NCBI GenBank assembly: GCA_036365455.1
Contig: JAWQUS010000004.1
Coordinates: 3,107,501-3,171,500, forward strand
Length of the DNA stretch: 64,000 bases
Source of the DNA: Macrosoma leucophasiata
Taxonomy: Eukaryota > Arthropoda > Insecta > Lepidoptera > Hedylidae
Reading direction: 5' to 3'
Shown: positions 54,619-64,000 of the stretch, in pieces
How positions within the stretch are numbered: position 1 is the first letter of the stretch
How the letters are laid out: every line of letters starts with the position of its first letter
Translations under genes and position numbers: made by a program
Notes under the pieces: generated by a model
What the model was told of the DNA's origin: nothing
Seen by the model: only the letters and a program-made list of their open reading frames with translations
The model's database searches: none

Positions 54619-54900
54619 TTTTTATGTAATAAAAGGGGCAAACAAGCATGCAGTTCACATTGATGTTAAGTGATGCATCTGCAGCCTATAACCCACATAA
54701 TGACCAGAGGTCAAAATGCTGATGCGTTGCCACTCCTGAGGCCTAAGGTGTTATGCCTCTGTGCCAGAAATTAAAAGGCCGTCCATTAAAACCTGACCGG
54801 AACACGAAAGTGCTGAATACTACCATTTAGCGGCAAGTATATGAGGTAATGCGGTGGTGCCTTCGCCCGCGAGCTCCTTCACTGGAGCTCTACCACCAGT
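54619..54900 (-). mobile_element. Metulj-like SINE
   Basis: TTTTTTTATGTAATAAAAGG to GGAGCTCTACCACCAG, with several private substitutions. Confidence 0.75.
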
Positions 54901-54904
54901 GGTT

Positions 54905-56642
54905 GCTTTTTGACTCTTGTGAGTTCGTAAGTCACAAGATATTAGTATCTGCAAAATTGGCAATGTTAATAATAAACTTACATTGATAGGCATATAACAG
55001 CGCGCAACAATGACGATGATACTCGTAATAATATTCCAAAAATATTTTCAGTATTAGTAGGCAGTTGTCAAGTTATTTTTATAATATTTAATTCGGGCAA
55101 TGTAATTGGTGACCTACTGCCCAAAGGATCATGTCAAGATTTGTCAGAAAAAAGAAAAAAAAGGTACACAGTGAACTTAAACAACATTTCCTTATATTTA
55201 AATTATTTTGAACTCTCCGGTATAAAAAATTGAAAAATTGAAGTTTTAGTATTAGTTGATAGTTTTAGTTGTTAGGAAAGACTATTTTTATTCCTATCTC
55301 CGTTTTTTTTTAAAAAAAATATGTACAAATTACTATGATGTATGAAACTTGAAATGATGCTTACATGTGCAGTAATTTTTTTCATGTCACTTAAACAAAT
55401 TGGAAAATATCTTTTTGCAAAACCGTGTGAAACGTAACAATAGCATTACCATGAACATCGCATTAAACAAATCAAATAAAAAAATATCAAACCATGGGAA
55501 GGTATGTCAAGCTTAGAAAAAAGTCTTTTAAAATAGAATTGATTTGACTATGTAGGTACAATATATTTAAATGTAATTTTTTTTTGTTTTTCAATTTAAG
55601 CATATCTAAAATACCATACGTAGGCAAAGCCCTATATAAACGTTTTTCGACAAACTAAACAACATAAAGGCATATTTCAAATAGAAGTGTAACTTTGAGT
55701 ATCTGACTAAAGCCACAGCAATCTTGCACCAACCTTGGAGTTAACTTCAGCCTGATACGGAAACCAGCCGCATTGCGCAGCTGCCAACTTCACGCCATAC
55801 AAGCAAAACACGACAAAATTTAATGCGGACAATTTTTTTATAATATTAGTGATTATTCCAAATATCCCTTAATGTGTGTTTGCCAGTAAAAAACTCATTC
55901 GTGTGTGATAGTTAAAAATAATTATAATTATGTACAACAATTTTTGCTGATATTTGTTGAGGTAAGTGTATCTCTTCAAAATTTTGGTCTGTTTTATTTT
56001 TATTTTAATTTGGAGTTGTTAAAACATGGGTCATGATTAAATTAAATAGCTTTTTATGAGGTTCAAATATAAAATTAACCATTACTACCAACCAAAACCG
56101 TCATTGTTATAGTAACAAAAACAATAAGCCACATTTATCACAACTGCGAATCCGCGTGGAGTACTTTCAAATTTGATAGAGTTGTAATGTAAATGGACAA
56201 ATTTGATGTACAATTTGTTTAGTAAAACATTAAAGCAAGTCTTTCTATTAATGTCAAGTCAGTAGAAAGTAGTGATAATAGGTGTGTAGTGCTTCATAAA
56301 GCTATTAATTATGATCAATAAACGTGTGAATATTTCTATAAATTGTCTATAATTACCGATTGTGTAATACGAAAAGTCTTAACCGCTAATAGATACAGTG
56401 TTGCTTTTTTGAAGGTAAATACTAGATTATATTTTTATTGGCTAAAATTAATGCATCATAGTTTGTTTATAGCGTATTCTCATTTTAAATTAAATATTAA
56501 TGTGATATAGGACGTTGACATCGTTAAAAAAATAGCACACTAGGGGGTTGTCTGCACTGCGTCCGATCGATCGGTCCACTGCACATGCGCGGTCCACCAA
56601 CCATACGTCAGTGGTCAAACGAACTCGAAACAAGTCTCCGAT
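54905..56642. other. 5' flank of the TipE-family gene
   Basis: AT-rich, no repeats recognised. A donor-like GAGGTAAGTGTATC at 55959-55972 may end a leader exon. Just before the start codon, GTCAGTGG at about 56609 resembles an initiator. Confidence 0.3.
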
Positions 56643-57947
56643 ATGCCGAAGCCTACACCCGTTGAGGACCTTATAATACCACCGCAGGATCAAAAAATAT
56701 GCGGGACAATATGTGTCTGTCAAATGACAGCTGTGCTCAGCTGCGTGGCTATAGTGTACTTGACAGTTGCGATTTATATGCCTTATACTCGCGCCATCGC
56801 TTCAGGCATCGACCCAACACCGATTATGTGCACAACAACAAGAGCAGTCAACAAAGAAAACTGTGATTGGGGTTCCTGTGGTGAATGGTGCTTGAGCAAG
56901 ACCTCCGGTGCTTGCATCCAGATCTACGTGAACGTTAGAAAGAACGGCTCTTCCTTACTGCTGTCAGAATGTGGAAGTGCTGCTAATAAGACCTGTTATG
57001 GGATAGACCAAGAAAACGCGAAGAAATACCATTGCATCCGTGACGAATGTCGAAATCTTACAGGCACATTCAACTGCACAGAAGGAAAGTGCATTAATAT
57101 CACAGACGCCTTCGAGTGTGCTTTTCGAGAAACAGATCCACCATTAAAATGTTCTGGGAGAAGAGGGAAGATCACTTGTATAGACGTCCACGGATTGTTT
57201 TCTTGTAATCGAGGCACTTGTAGAAAAATACGAACACCGTACAATTGCGATCGACGCTGCGTTGATATTCCTACCAGGAATAAGAACGTTATAGTTTTGA
57301 GTGGTGATAGAGTATTTTTAGCTAGATGTGCAAAACTGGCTCAAGAAGATGGTGGGGAAGTAGTCTGGACTGATTCAGGGGAAGAAGTGCTTATGCTTTC
57401 TTGCCACGCTGTTCATAACGGAACAAATGGTGTAGTTGCTATCGATTGTATAAATGCAGCACTTTTGCCTCGCACAGATATTTCCGACTTGACAAACTTC
57501 ACATACTTGCAATATTTATACACTGTTAAGGCCGCACCAAATAGATTGATTGCCCCATCGGAAGTAGAGTTAACCTTGGCAAACGACAGCCGATTGATGA
57601 TCAATTTGGAAGGTTGTGTAAATACACTCGCTGACGAATGCAAAGAGTTCCTCAAAGATTATGGTAGGGATGGCACTGATCATAATGCTAAGGCCAGATT
57701 CCCCTGCTTTTACACCGAGAATAACCCTGATACAGTAGTTGCGAGGTTCGATTTGGACGCCACCTACCGTCAGTTTATCGTAGCGTTGATATTACCTACT
57801 GTGTTGGTGGTGGTATCGTGTATTACGCTTATGCTGTGTCAAAGGACAATAGAGGTTGGTGATGACGCAAAGATGAGATTCAAGGGGTGCGGTGCTGGAC
57901 AAGCGGAGTTGCAATTGCATCCGAATGATCCTGTTTCTCCACTCTGA
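56643..57947 (+). CDS. TipE-family sodium channel auxiliary subunit with EGF-like insert (TEH3/TEH4-like)
   Basis: Uninterrupted 434-aa frame. Short cytosolic N-terminus, first membrane segment about residues 24-46 (TAVLSCVAIVYLTVAIYM), a large extracellular loop, second membrane segment about 378-399 (FIVALILPTVLVVVSCIT), short C-terminus. Loop motifs shared with the next gene: NCDWGSCGEWC (73-83), NLEGC (321-325), RFPCFY (352-357) and VVARFD (365-370). A cysteine-rich insert at about 110-206 has modules of the form GTFNCTEGKC and GLFSCNRGTC. Several NxS/T sites. In Drosophila, TEH3 and TEH4 differ from TEH1/TEH2 by EGF-like domains in this loop, so this is the best match. TipE-family proteins bind Para channels and change current size and gating. 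The ATG at 56643 gives the full topology. AATAAA sites occur at 58423 and 58677. Confidence 0.88.
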   Translation: MPKPTPVEDLIIPPQDQKICGTICVCQMTAVLSCVAIVYLTVAIYMPYTRAIASGIDPTPIMCTTTRAVNKENCDWGSCGEWCLSKTSGACIQIYVNVRKNGSSLLLSECGSAANKTCYGIDQENAKKYHCIRDECRNLTGTFNCTEGKCINITDAFECAFRETDPPLKCSGRRGKITCIDVHGLFSCNRGTCRKIRTPYNCDRRCVDIPTRNKNVIVLSGDRVFLARCAKLAQEDGGEVVWTDSGEEVLMLSCHAVHNGTNGVVAIDCINAALLPRTDISDLTNFTYLQYLYTVKAAPNRLIAPSEVELTLANDSRLMINLEGCVNTLADECKEFLKDYGRDGTDHNAKARFPCFYTENNPDTVVARFDLDATYRQFIVALILPTVLVVVSCITLMLCQRTIEVGDDAKMRFKGCGAGQAELQLHPNDPVSPL

Positions 57948-58925
57948 GATCAGTCACGTGAGCTTATTGATTAATATTGCTAAAATTCTTAACAAATCCT
58001 ATATATCATTGTTTTTGTATTGTATCCTTTTATATCATTGTTGTGTGCAAAGAAGAAGTCATTACAGTCATTATGTAAATGCTCTCTTTATAGTGTAACC
58101 TTGTATCGACGGTTAATATGGCCTTGATTTCTATCAAAAGTAGGTCACTAATAATTATTATTTAGCCGAACAATTATGTACCTACTAAAGTTTGCAATGC
58201 AGTAGTATCAAAAAATCGTGACGAATACTCGACACGCAAGATTATGTAAGTCTCAAAGTTTCAATTCCAGGAGTGACCTTGGCTGCTTCGTGACAAGTTT
58301 TCAGTACCATGAATGTTTTATTAAAGTACGATTGTTGCACGCGGGGCTGAATTTATAAATCAAGCAGTTATTTGTTTCACGTTCTTGTTTTTATTATGTC
58401 GTCTTAATTGGTTACCAAATTGGAATAAACGATATGGTAATATGTGAAATGTGTATAATGTGTAATGGTGATTAGTGACCTTAAGATTTGTACCTTTAAT
58501 AATAATATATTTGGTAGTTTCTTGTTAAATACCAACGTTAGTTACCGTTTTTTCAACGACACCAGGTTTTTTGTATTTGTTGGTAATTTTTCGGACCCTT
58601 ATTGTTGATTTAAAATCATCTGTACTGTGTTTTATGTTATCAGTGCTAATGCAAGCCATAAATATTATTATTTTTTAATAAACATGACATTTTATAGACA
58701 TTGAGGTATATAGGTATTGCTAACGAGTAATTTCAGCTTTCTTCTTGATAAAAAAAAACATTTTTACGCTTTGATACCACGAAATTAAACCTACAATATA
58801 TATTTTTTTAATTTACGGACATTATTTATTAAAGTAAAAAATTTCAAACTTGAGTCGACGCAACTGTATCATAAAATTACTAAAACGTTATATGAGACAT
58901 TTATTTAAACATGTATGCGACTATC
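57948..58925 (+). other. 3' flank/UTR of the TEH3/4-like gene
   Basis: No frame or repeat. Poly(A) signals AATAAA at about 58423-58428 and 58677-58682 make a 3' UTR of roughly 0.5-0.75 kb plausible. Confidence 0.5.
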
Positions 58926-58929
58926 TAGT

Positions 58930-59173
58930 ATTTTTTTTATGTAATGATAGTGGCAAGCAAGCATGCAGTTGACACTGATGTTAAATGATGACTGCAGCCT
59001 ATAGACACCCACACAAGGACCAAAAATCAAAATGCAGATGCGTTACCACTCCTGAGGCCTAAGGTGTTATGTCTCTGTACCGGAAATTACAGGGCCGTAC
59101 ATTACCACGTGACCGGAACACGATCGTGCTGAACACTATCATTTAGCGGCAAGTATATTGGGTAATGCGGTGT
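58930..59173 (-). mobile_element. Metulj-like SINE, head-truncated
   Basis: TTTTTTTATGTAATGATAGT to TTGGGTAATGCGGTG; the last 40 bases of the family are missing where the tRNA-like unit begins. Confidence 0.75.
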
Positions 59174-59210
59174 AGTATCCAATTAAAGAAAAAACGGAGA
59201 GAAAAATTTG

Positions 59211-59282
59211 ACTTCGGGCAGGAATCGAACCTGCGACCTCAGGATAACCAGTCCAGCCGCTTTACCACTAAGCTACCGAAGT
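59211..59282 (-). tRNA. tRNA-like sequence (GGT anticodon position), likely pseudogene
   Basis: The minus strand starts ACTTCGGTAGCTTAGTGGTA and ends TGCCCGAAGT. Acceptor ACTTCGG/CCGAAGT is perfect, and the T-arm GCAGG-TTCGATT-CCTGC is perfect. The anticodon stem CTGGA/TCCTG has one mismatch, with loop CTGGTTA. The flank AAAAATTTGACTTC equals that of the other tRNA-like repeats, so this is probably a mobile unit and not a true threonine tRNA. It lies in the presumed first intron of the next gene. Confidence 0.5.
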
Positions 59283-59472
59283 TTTTTCTTTAATTTCTAA
59301 AGTTCGCATGTAATTTAATGTTCGTGTTTTGCGAAAAATAAATAGTACAAGTATGTATTTAATCTAATCTTATAATTTCTCCTTTCCAGGCGTTCCCCTC
59401 CTTTGCGAGGGACCGGCTAGCTCATTAAGAGACGACTAATAACTTCACATGTTTGCTGCATAATCACCCTCA

Positions 59473-60242
59473 ATGTCGACTATGAGCAGATCCCGGGCAA
59501 GCCTGTCACCAGCTGCATCCGAAAGGTCAACGTTACCAATGGGCGGATCAGCTGAACCAGGCAGCCCAGAATTTAAGCCATTGGAGCCAACGAGGGAACA
59601 GCTACTGACGCACTTCTTTGAGCGATTTAAATTTTACACATCGCTCTGCCTCGGCACGTCAGCTATACTCGCAGTATTTGCATTTTTATTCCTCATTCCA
59701 TTCGTGGTTGAACCGGCCATACAGACTATCTTGGCCGAGTTCGTACCAGAAGCTGGAATATGCTCAGTATTAGAACACGTTCACGCTGAAACTCTAACAA
59801 ATTGCACTTGGGCATCATGCAGAGAAGGTTGTACGACTGCGCATACAAAATGTCATAAGATCAGAGTTAATTTGGCAAGGAGACCATTTACTGAAGAGGA
59901 GCCGGTGCCCAAAGAGTGGGACGAGACTGGTTTGCGTTTCCTCATAAACCCTGAAGGTTGTGGATATCCACCAAGAGTGAACTGCTCTGTGTTTGCTCGA
60001 GAATATGCAGGAAGGGATGCGCCAAAGACTTTTCCTTGCTACTACAGTTTAACTCGACCAGATTTAGTCGTAGCTCGATATTCATGGGATTCAACAGTGC
60101 GAGGACTTATTCTGGCATTAGTATTGCCGACAGCTGTGTTTATCTTCAGCCTAAGTGTGCTCGCGTACTGGCATTGTCGCTGCTGCGACAGAGCTTGTAA
60201 TAGACGGGTTCACGCCGAATCCTTCACGAGTAAAGAAGAGTG
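59473..60242 (+). CDS. TipE-family sodium channel auxiliary subunit without EGF insert (TEH1/TEH2-like)
   Basis: Frame of 256 aa. Ser/Pro-rich cytosolic N-terminus (1-56), membrane segments at about 57-79 (AILAVFAFLFLIPFVVE) and 211-233 (GLILALVLPTAVFIFSLSV), extracellular loop between. Loop landmarks: NCTWASCREGCT (110-121), KCHKIRVN (126-133), EGCGYPP..NC (161-171) and FPCYY (187-191), with NCT and NCS glycosylation sites. These match TipE itself and the conserved parts of the preceding gene, but no EGF-like insert is present, as in TEH1/TEH2. Upstream, CTCCTTTCCAG|G at 59389/59390 is a good acceptor, so a 5' UTR exon lies further upstream. The stop TGA overlaps a consensus donor (GA|GTGAGT at 60240), so the mapped end may be an intron-retained form; a spliced form would continue at 61630. 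Confidence 0.88.
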
Positions 60243-61629
60243 AGTATAACAAATAATAATTCAACAATGACAGATCGAGCTTCATTCACCATGAATCGAA
60301 ATTGCCTTAAATCAGTAAACCGCAGAAATATAGTTTTTCCAAATTACAGAATTTTTAAATTTTATCGTAATCACTTTTATTTTATTAATCTAGATAAGAA
60401 TACATTGAATATCAATGTAAACAGTTTTATTAAGTTAAATCTATCATTGGTAAAAGTACAATTAGGTGATGATAATTGGATATTTTTTTCAAATTCGATG
60501 AAATATACATGCTTATACCCTAAACTTGCAGGCCCCATAGCGGTTTCAAGTTTGGTGATGGACCATCATAGTATCTGCTATAGTTGTATTGGAATATAAT
60601 TATTTGCAAGTACGTTTTATGTTGGACATTGCACCAAGAGTGTACGATCTTTTCCAATGAATTTCCCATTTCACGCCTTGTCTTTCATGTTAGTAGCTGT
60701 TTCATGTTACACATTTGTAAAGAATAATTATAAAATGATGATATCTGGATTATACAAATAAATCATTAATTTTATAGCTAGCATCAAATTTTTGAAAGTA
60801 AATACAATAAATTATTTGTAAGTAAATCAGTAAGGACGTTTGAAATTGTTGTATAATTTGGAGTTAGAGGCCATTGCTTGAAACATTTTATAGAAATTTC
60901 GTATTTAGAATTTAAGATAAGTAATAATAAAAGAATAAGCAAATCAAAATGTTAGTTCTGAACATTTTATAATGCTGAAATATTATTTTAATACTTCATT
61001 AGTATTCAAGCTTTTGCAAGTGAAAATACAGTAAAAGATGAAACTAACATGAAACAAAGGCAAAAAGTAACTTAAAAGCACTCAAAATATAGTACTGCGT
61101 CACAGCTCTTCAACCGTAGCCTCTCTCATTCTATCCTAAACCACACTTGCAACCGTTATACTAAAGCATCTTCATTTAGACCGAAATCTATAGTGTGTTG
61201 ATTCACCATGCTTTGCTTCTTTCGTCTTATAAGTCATCGGCAGTTTGGGATGCCCAATACTTTTTGCAACCTAAATCTTTTTCTGTCAGACTTTAAAACT
61301 TTAATTTTTTTAACTTTATTTAGGTTTAATTGCAAATAAACTCTTGAAATGTTTAACTAGCGTTATGTTTTAGAATGTCAACTAAACTTGAGTCTTAAGG
61401 CCAGGTGTTAGGTAATTAACACGTACGTTTTCTTTAGACTGTGGTATAATTTCCAAGACTAAATCAAAAAGATAAATTTTAGTTTGTACGTTGCTAATTG
61501 TAAAATGTTTTACTATATCGACTCAAATCAAGTTATGAAATCATTTAAATGATATTAATACAGCAGCTTTAACATTTGTGATAATTATTATACTTTCAAT
61601 ATACTGAACATCTACATCATCTATTACAG
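60240..61629 (+). other. Inferred last intron of the TEH1/2-like gene (or its 3' UTR if unspliced)
   Basis: Begins GTGAGTATAA and ends TCTATTACAG. AT-rich, no repeats recognised. The 119-codon plus frame at 60240-60599 inside it has no domain. Confidence 0.5.
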
Positions 61630-61681
61630 CAGCAAACTACTATGTGAACTGGATGATGACCCAAGTGACGACGTGTTCTGA
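61630..61681 (+). CDS. Inferred terminal coding exon of the TEH1/2-like gene
   Basis: Joined in phase to the donor at 60239, it encodes D, then SKLLCELDDDPSDDVF and TGA. The result is a 272-aa protein with an acidic C-terminus, closer to the length I remember for Drosophila TEH1. The acceptor is CAGCAG, so an NAGNAG choice could drop one serine. AATAAA follows at 61995-62000. Support is the splice signals, the kept frame and the coding-like sequence; no transcript was seen. Confidence 0.55.
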
Positions 61682-61870
61682 CGCCGAGCGACTACCGCCC
61701 GCCGCCGCACCTCCCCCCGCTCGGGTTACACGCAACTCTAATGACGCGAGCGACGCGACCCCGCGTCAAACGTCAATGTGCGTCAACGCGTCAAACTGCG
61801 ACACCAAGTCAAACGTTTGCGTCAGTGCGTCACGGCGTCAACTCTCAATGCTTACGCAATGCATATTTTT
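61682..61870 (+). repeat. GC-rich tract with degenerate CGTCAA repeats
   Basis: After the inferred stop, CCGCCCGCCGCCGCACCTCC is followed by about ten spaced copies of GCGTCAA or CGTCAAA up to 61845. Likely 3' UTR sequence; the overlapping 78-codon frame (61644-61880) is compositional. Confidence 0.5.
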
Positions 61871-62247
61871 AAAGCTTTAATGATATGAATGAGGGTTCTA
61901 TTCAACATGAGTTAGAATGTATGAACGTTAGTGTACCGATGTAATATTTATTTGTCTGTATTGGATATTGTTTTGACAGAATTCAAAATTAAGGAATAAA
62001 ATTGGACAGTATTGAATGATCTAAATGACGTGCGTAGCTTTTGCAAATTTGAACATCAAAAATGTAAAAAAAACGTATAAAATGAAAAAAAGCGTCTCTT
62101 GATTCTAAATGGAGTTAGGCCGGTTAGTTGTAACTTTTATGAAATAATATAAATTTATTATAATTATGCACAATGTGTTTGGGATTAAGGCAGCGATATT
62201 CCAAATTTATTTATAACAAACATATTAATTTGTCATTATTTTAAAAG

Positions 62248-62502
62248 GGGCGTAGGCACCACCGCATTACTTAATATACTTGCCGCTAAATGGTAGTGTC
62301 CAGCACTATCGTGTTCCGGTCAGGTGGTAATGTACGGCCCAGTAATTTCCGGCACAGAGGCACAATACCTTAGGCTTCAGATGTGGTAACCCATCTGCAT
62401 TTTGACCTCTGGTCCTTGTGTGGGTGTTTATAGGCTGCAGTCACCACTTAATATCAATGTGAACTGCATGCTTGTTTGCCACTTTCATTACATAAAAAAA
62501 TA
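62248..62502 (+). mobile_element. Metulj-like SINE, head-truncated
   Basis: GGCGTAGGCACCACCGCATT to TTTCATTACATAAAAAAAT. Confidence 0.75.
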
Positions 62503-62920
62503 ATTAGCTCTCAAGTTATTTTTAATTAATAAACATTATCGTTCAACATTTTTTTTTTCCGACAAAATTCTTTGTTGTATTCGTGACGTAATATTTAATT
62601 GTCGACAAAATGCTTAAAATGAGATGTGTTCTTAAATCATCGCTATTTCAATCCAAACATTTTGTATACGCTATAAAAGTTCGAGCGTTTTTGTTGTAAA
62701 AAATTAGACTATAAGCGTATCTATATTTATTTAGAGATGTATATCACCAAATATTGTTACATTTATAATAATTTAATTATGTTTGAATTTCATTAAAATA
62801 ATTGAAATTTTCTCCAGTGACAAGAATGAAAAAATCTCATATCACAAAAACAAATTACTTTGCATGTTACTCATCCCAACAACCAAAAAAAATTACGAGT
62901 ACATGAAGTAAATTAGCATG
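62503..62920. other. No gene seen
   Basis: AT-rich sequence. 63030-63340 is the same. Confidence 0.5.
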
Positions 62921-62924
62921 TATG

Positions 62925-63028
62925 TATGTATCTTCACGCCAGGTCCATAACGGGGTAGACAGAGAGTGTGGAGCGCTAGATATCCCGGTCCTGACACACC
63001 TTTCGTGCCTCATCTACCTTCATAAATT
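62925..63028 (-). mobile_element. LINE 3' tail
   Basis: ATCTTCACGCCAGGTCCATA, GGGGTAGACAGAGAGTGTGG and GATATCCCGGTCCTGACACA match the LINE tail at 16.2 kb. About 100 bp. Confidence 0.7.
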
Positions 63029-63343
63029 AGTATGTTCTTAGGTTTTCACAAGCTACACTCATTGAAATAAAACTAGTTTTCGGATTTATTTCTCATACAC
63101 GACTATACGCGTTTTATAATTAGTTTTAATTCAATGAAGTATTTTTAATTATACTTTTATCCAATATGATGATTTAGTTTTTAATCAGCACAAATAAAAT
63201 GAGCATTTCATTTTAACACTCTCAAGCCCACCTCAATCCATCTCAATAATTAGTTAATAAAACTAGAGCCTCAAAAAAAAAAATTGGGTTTGTTAATTTT
63301 ATCACAGTAAAAAAAGAGAAATTAATTCGTAGTCCTCTATCAT

Positions 63344-63349
63344 TTTATT
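63344..63349 (-). terminator. Poly(A) signal for the minus-strand exon
   Basis: AATAAA on the minus strand about 30 bases after the TGA at 63380. Confidence 0.6.
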
Positions 63350-63379
63350 TAACAAAACCATTTTAATCTTCCGTTAATG

Positions 63380-63546
63380 TCAAAAGTCATCACCATCAGT
63401 TGACTGTAGCGCGCGCGAAGCGCGCGGCGCGGAATCAGCACCGGGGCTGGCCTCCTCTGCTGCGACTTCTTCTGGCCTGCCATGCAGGTCGGCGTTGGGT
63501 GCCCTGGGATTCAAAGGCTTCGGTGGCGCATCGTCAGTCAAGAGAG
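63380..63546 (-). CDS. Candidate terminal exon of an unidentified minus-strand gene
   Basis: The minus strand is open from an acceptor (ATAAAG|CT at 63547/63546) to TGA at 63380, encoding 54 residues after a split codon: LLTDDAPPKPLNPRAPNADL, HGRPEEVAAEEASPGAD and a final QSTDGDDF. Marked GC enrichment in an AT-rich region, an acidic Pro/Ala-rich C-terminal character and an AATAAA soon after the stop all fit a last coding exon. The acceptor has a poor pyrimidine tract. The gene would start to the right of the window and converge with the TipE-family pair. I do not recognise the protein. Confidence 0.5.
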
Positions 63547-63647
63547 CTTTATACGTATTTGTTTGTGTTTTTTTAAATTACTTTAATTGTTTTTGTTTTT
63601 TTTTTATTATAATATTTTTTTTGTACATTCTTAGATATTAATATAAT

Positions 63648-63693
63648 CAGCATCGTAACTGATTACTTTTTGAAGTAATCAGTTACGATGCTG
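63648..63693. repeat. Perfect 21-bp hairpin
   Basis: The left arm starts CAGCATCGTAACTGATTACT (63648-63668), with its exact inverse at 63673-63693 and loop TTTG. It would lie in the intron before the minus-strand exon. The remaining sequence to 64000 is AT-rich with no gene seen. Confidence 0.85.
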
Positions 63694-64000
63694 TCGTAAA
63701 AAGTAACACCTGGCAAGACTTAATTTTTAGGCGTACCCTAAATTAATAAATGAATGTCAATTAAAATGGACGGTTATATCTTAGTTTTTAATTTATGTCA
63801 CTGTACCCAATATTACGTTAATTAATCCTCCAGTAAAATAGATCCGGGGACTTAATTTATAAAAAAAGTTTTATTGTTGTTATTTATAGTTAAATTACTA
63901 TTAATATTGTTAGTTACAGTTTATATAACAGATTATTCAATGTGAAGTAATAATTTGTATTTTAAAGATTTGCATTATACCTAGAAGAGGAGAACTATAA

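Noticed and set aside
60240..60599. 119-codon plus-strand frame
   Set aside because: Begins at the splice donor of the TEH1/2-like gene and has no recognisable domain; best explained as intron or 3' UTR.
61644..61880. 78-codon plus-strand frame rich in Ser, Ala and Asn
   Set aside because: Starts at an ATG inside the inferred TEH exon in another frame and is driven by CGTCAA repeats.

Overview
The window looks like nuclear DNA of a moth or butterfly. It is AT-rich and intron-rich. It is packed with interspersed repeats of lepidopteran type: about 30 copies of a SINE resembling Metulj, other tRNA-headed SINEs, truncated CR1, Jockey and RTE-like LINE tails, and many small TIR elements. Most short open frames are chance or repeat-derived. 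Family names for repeats come from memory and were not searched.

Layout. About 1-32.9 kb holds no host gene I can support; it is repeats on repeats, with stretches of plain AT-rich sequence. From 33.0 to 42.9 kb two related odorant-binding protein (OBP) genes lie in tandem on the minus strand. Each has four coding exons with nearly identical exon sizes and intron phases, and each has a TATA box and an initiator just upstream. Both encode four of the six classical OBP cysteines (C2 and C5 missing), so both are Minus-C OBPs. Their introns are full of transposons, including a three-level nest whose order can be read from target-site duplications. From 43 to 53 kb the window returns to repeats, with a 212-codon CR1-type reverse-transcriptase remnant and several TIR elements.

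From 53 to 64 kb repeats thin out and a gene pair of the TipE family (auxiliary subunits of the insect Para voltage-gated sodium channel) lies on the plus strand. The first (434 aa) has a cysteine-rich EGF-like insert, as in TEH3/TEH4. The second (256 aa, or 272 aa if an intron I infer is spliced) lacks the insert, as in TEH1/TEH2. Near the right edge a short GC-rich reading frame on the minus strand, with a poly(A) signal after it, looks like the last exon of a gene that starts beyond the window.

Functionally there are two unrelated modules. One is a pair of small secreted ligand-binding proteins of the chemosensory/general carrier type. The other is a pair of two-pass membrane proteins expected to modulate neuronal sodium channels. 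I saw no CRISPR, bacterial or viral content and no clear new molecular system. The most interesting points are the inferred alternative 3' end of the second TipE-family gene, the unidentified minus-strand terminal exon, the divergent second OBP, a repeat family with a recurring short frame, and the dated transposon nests.
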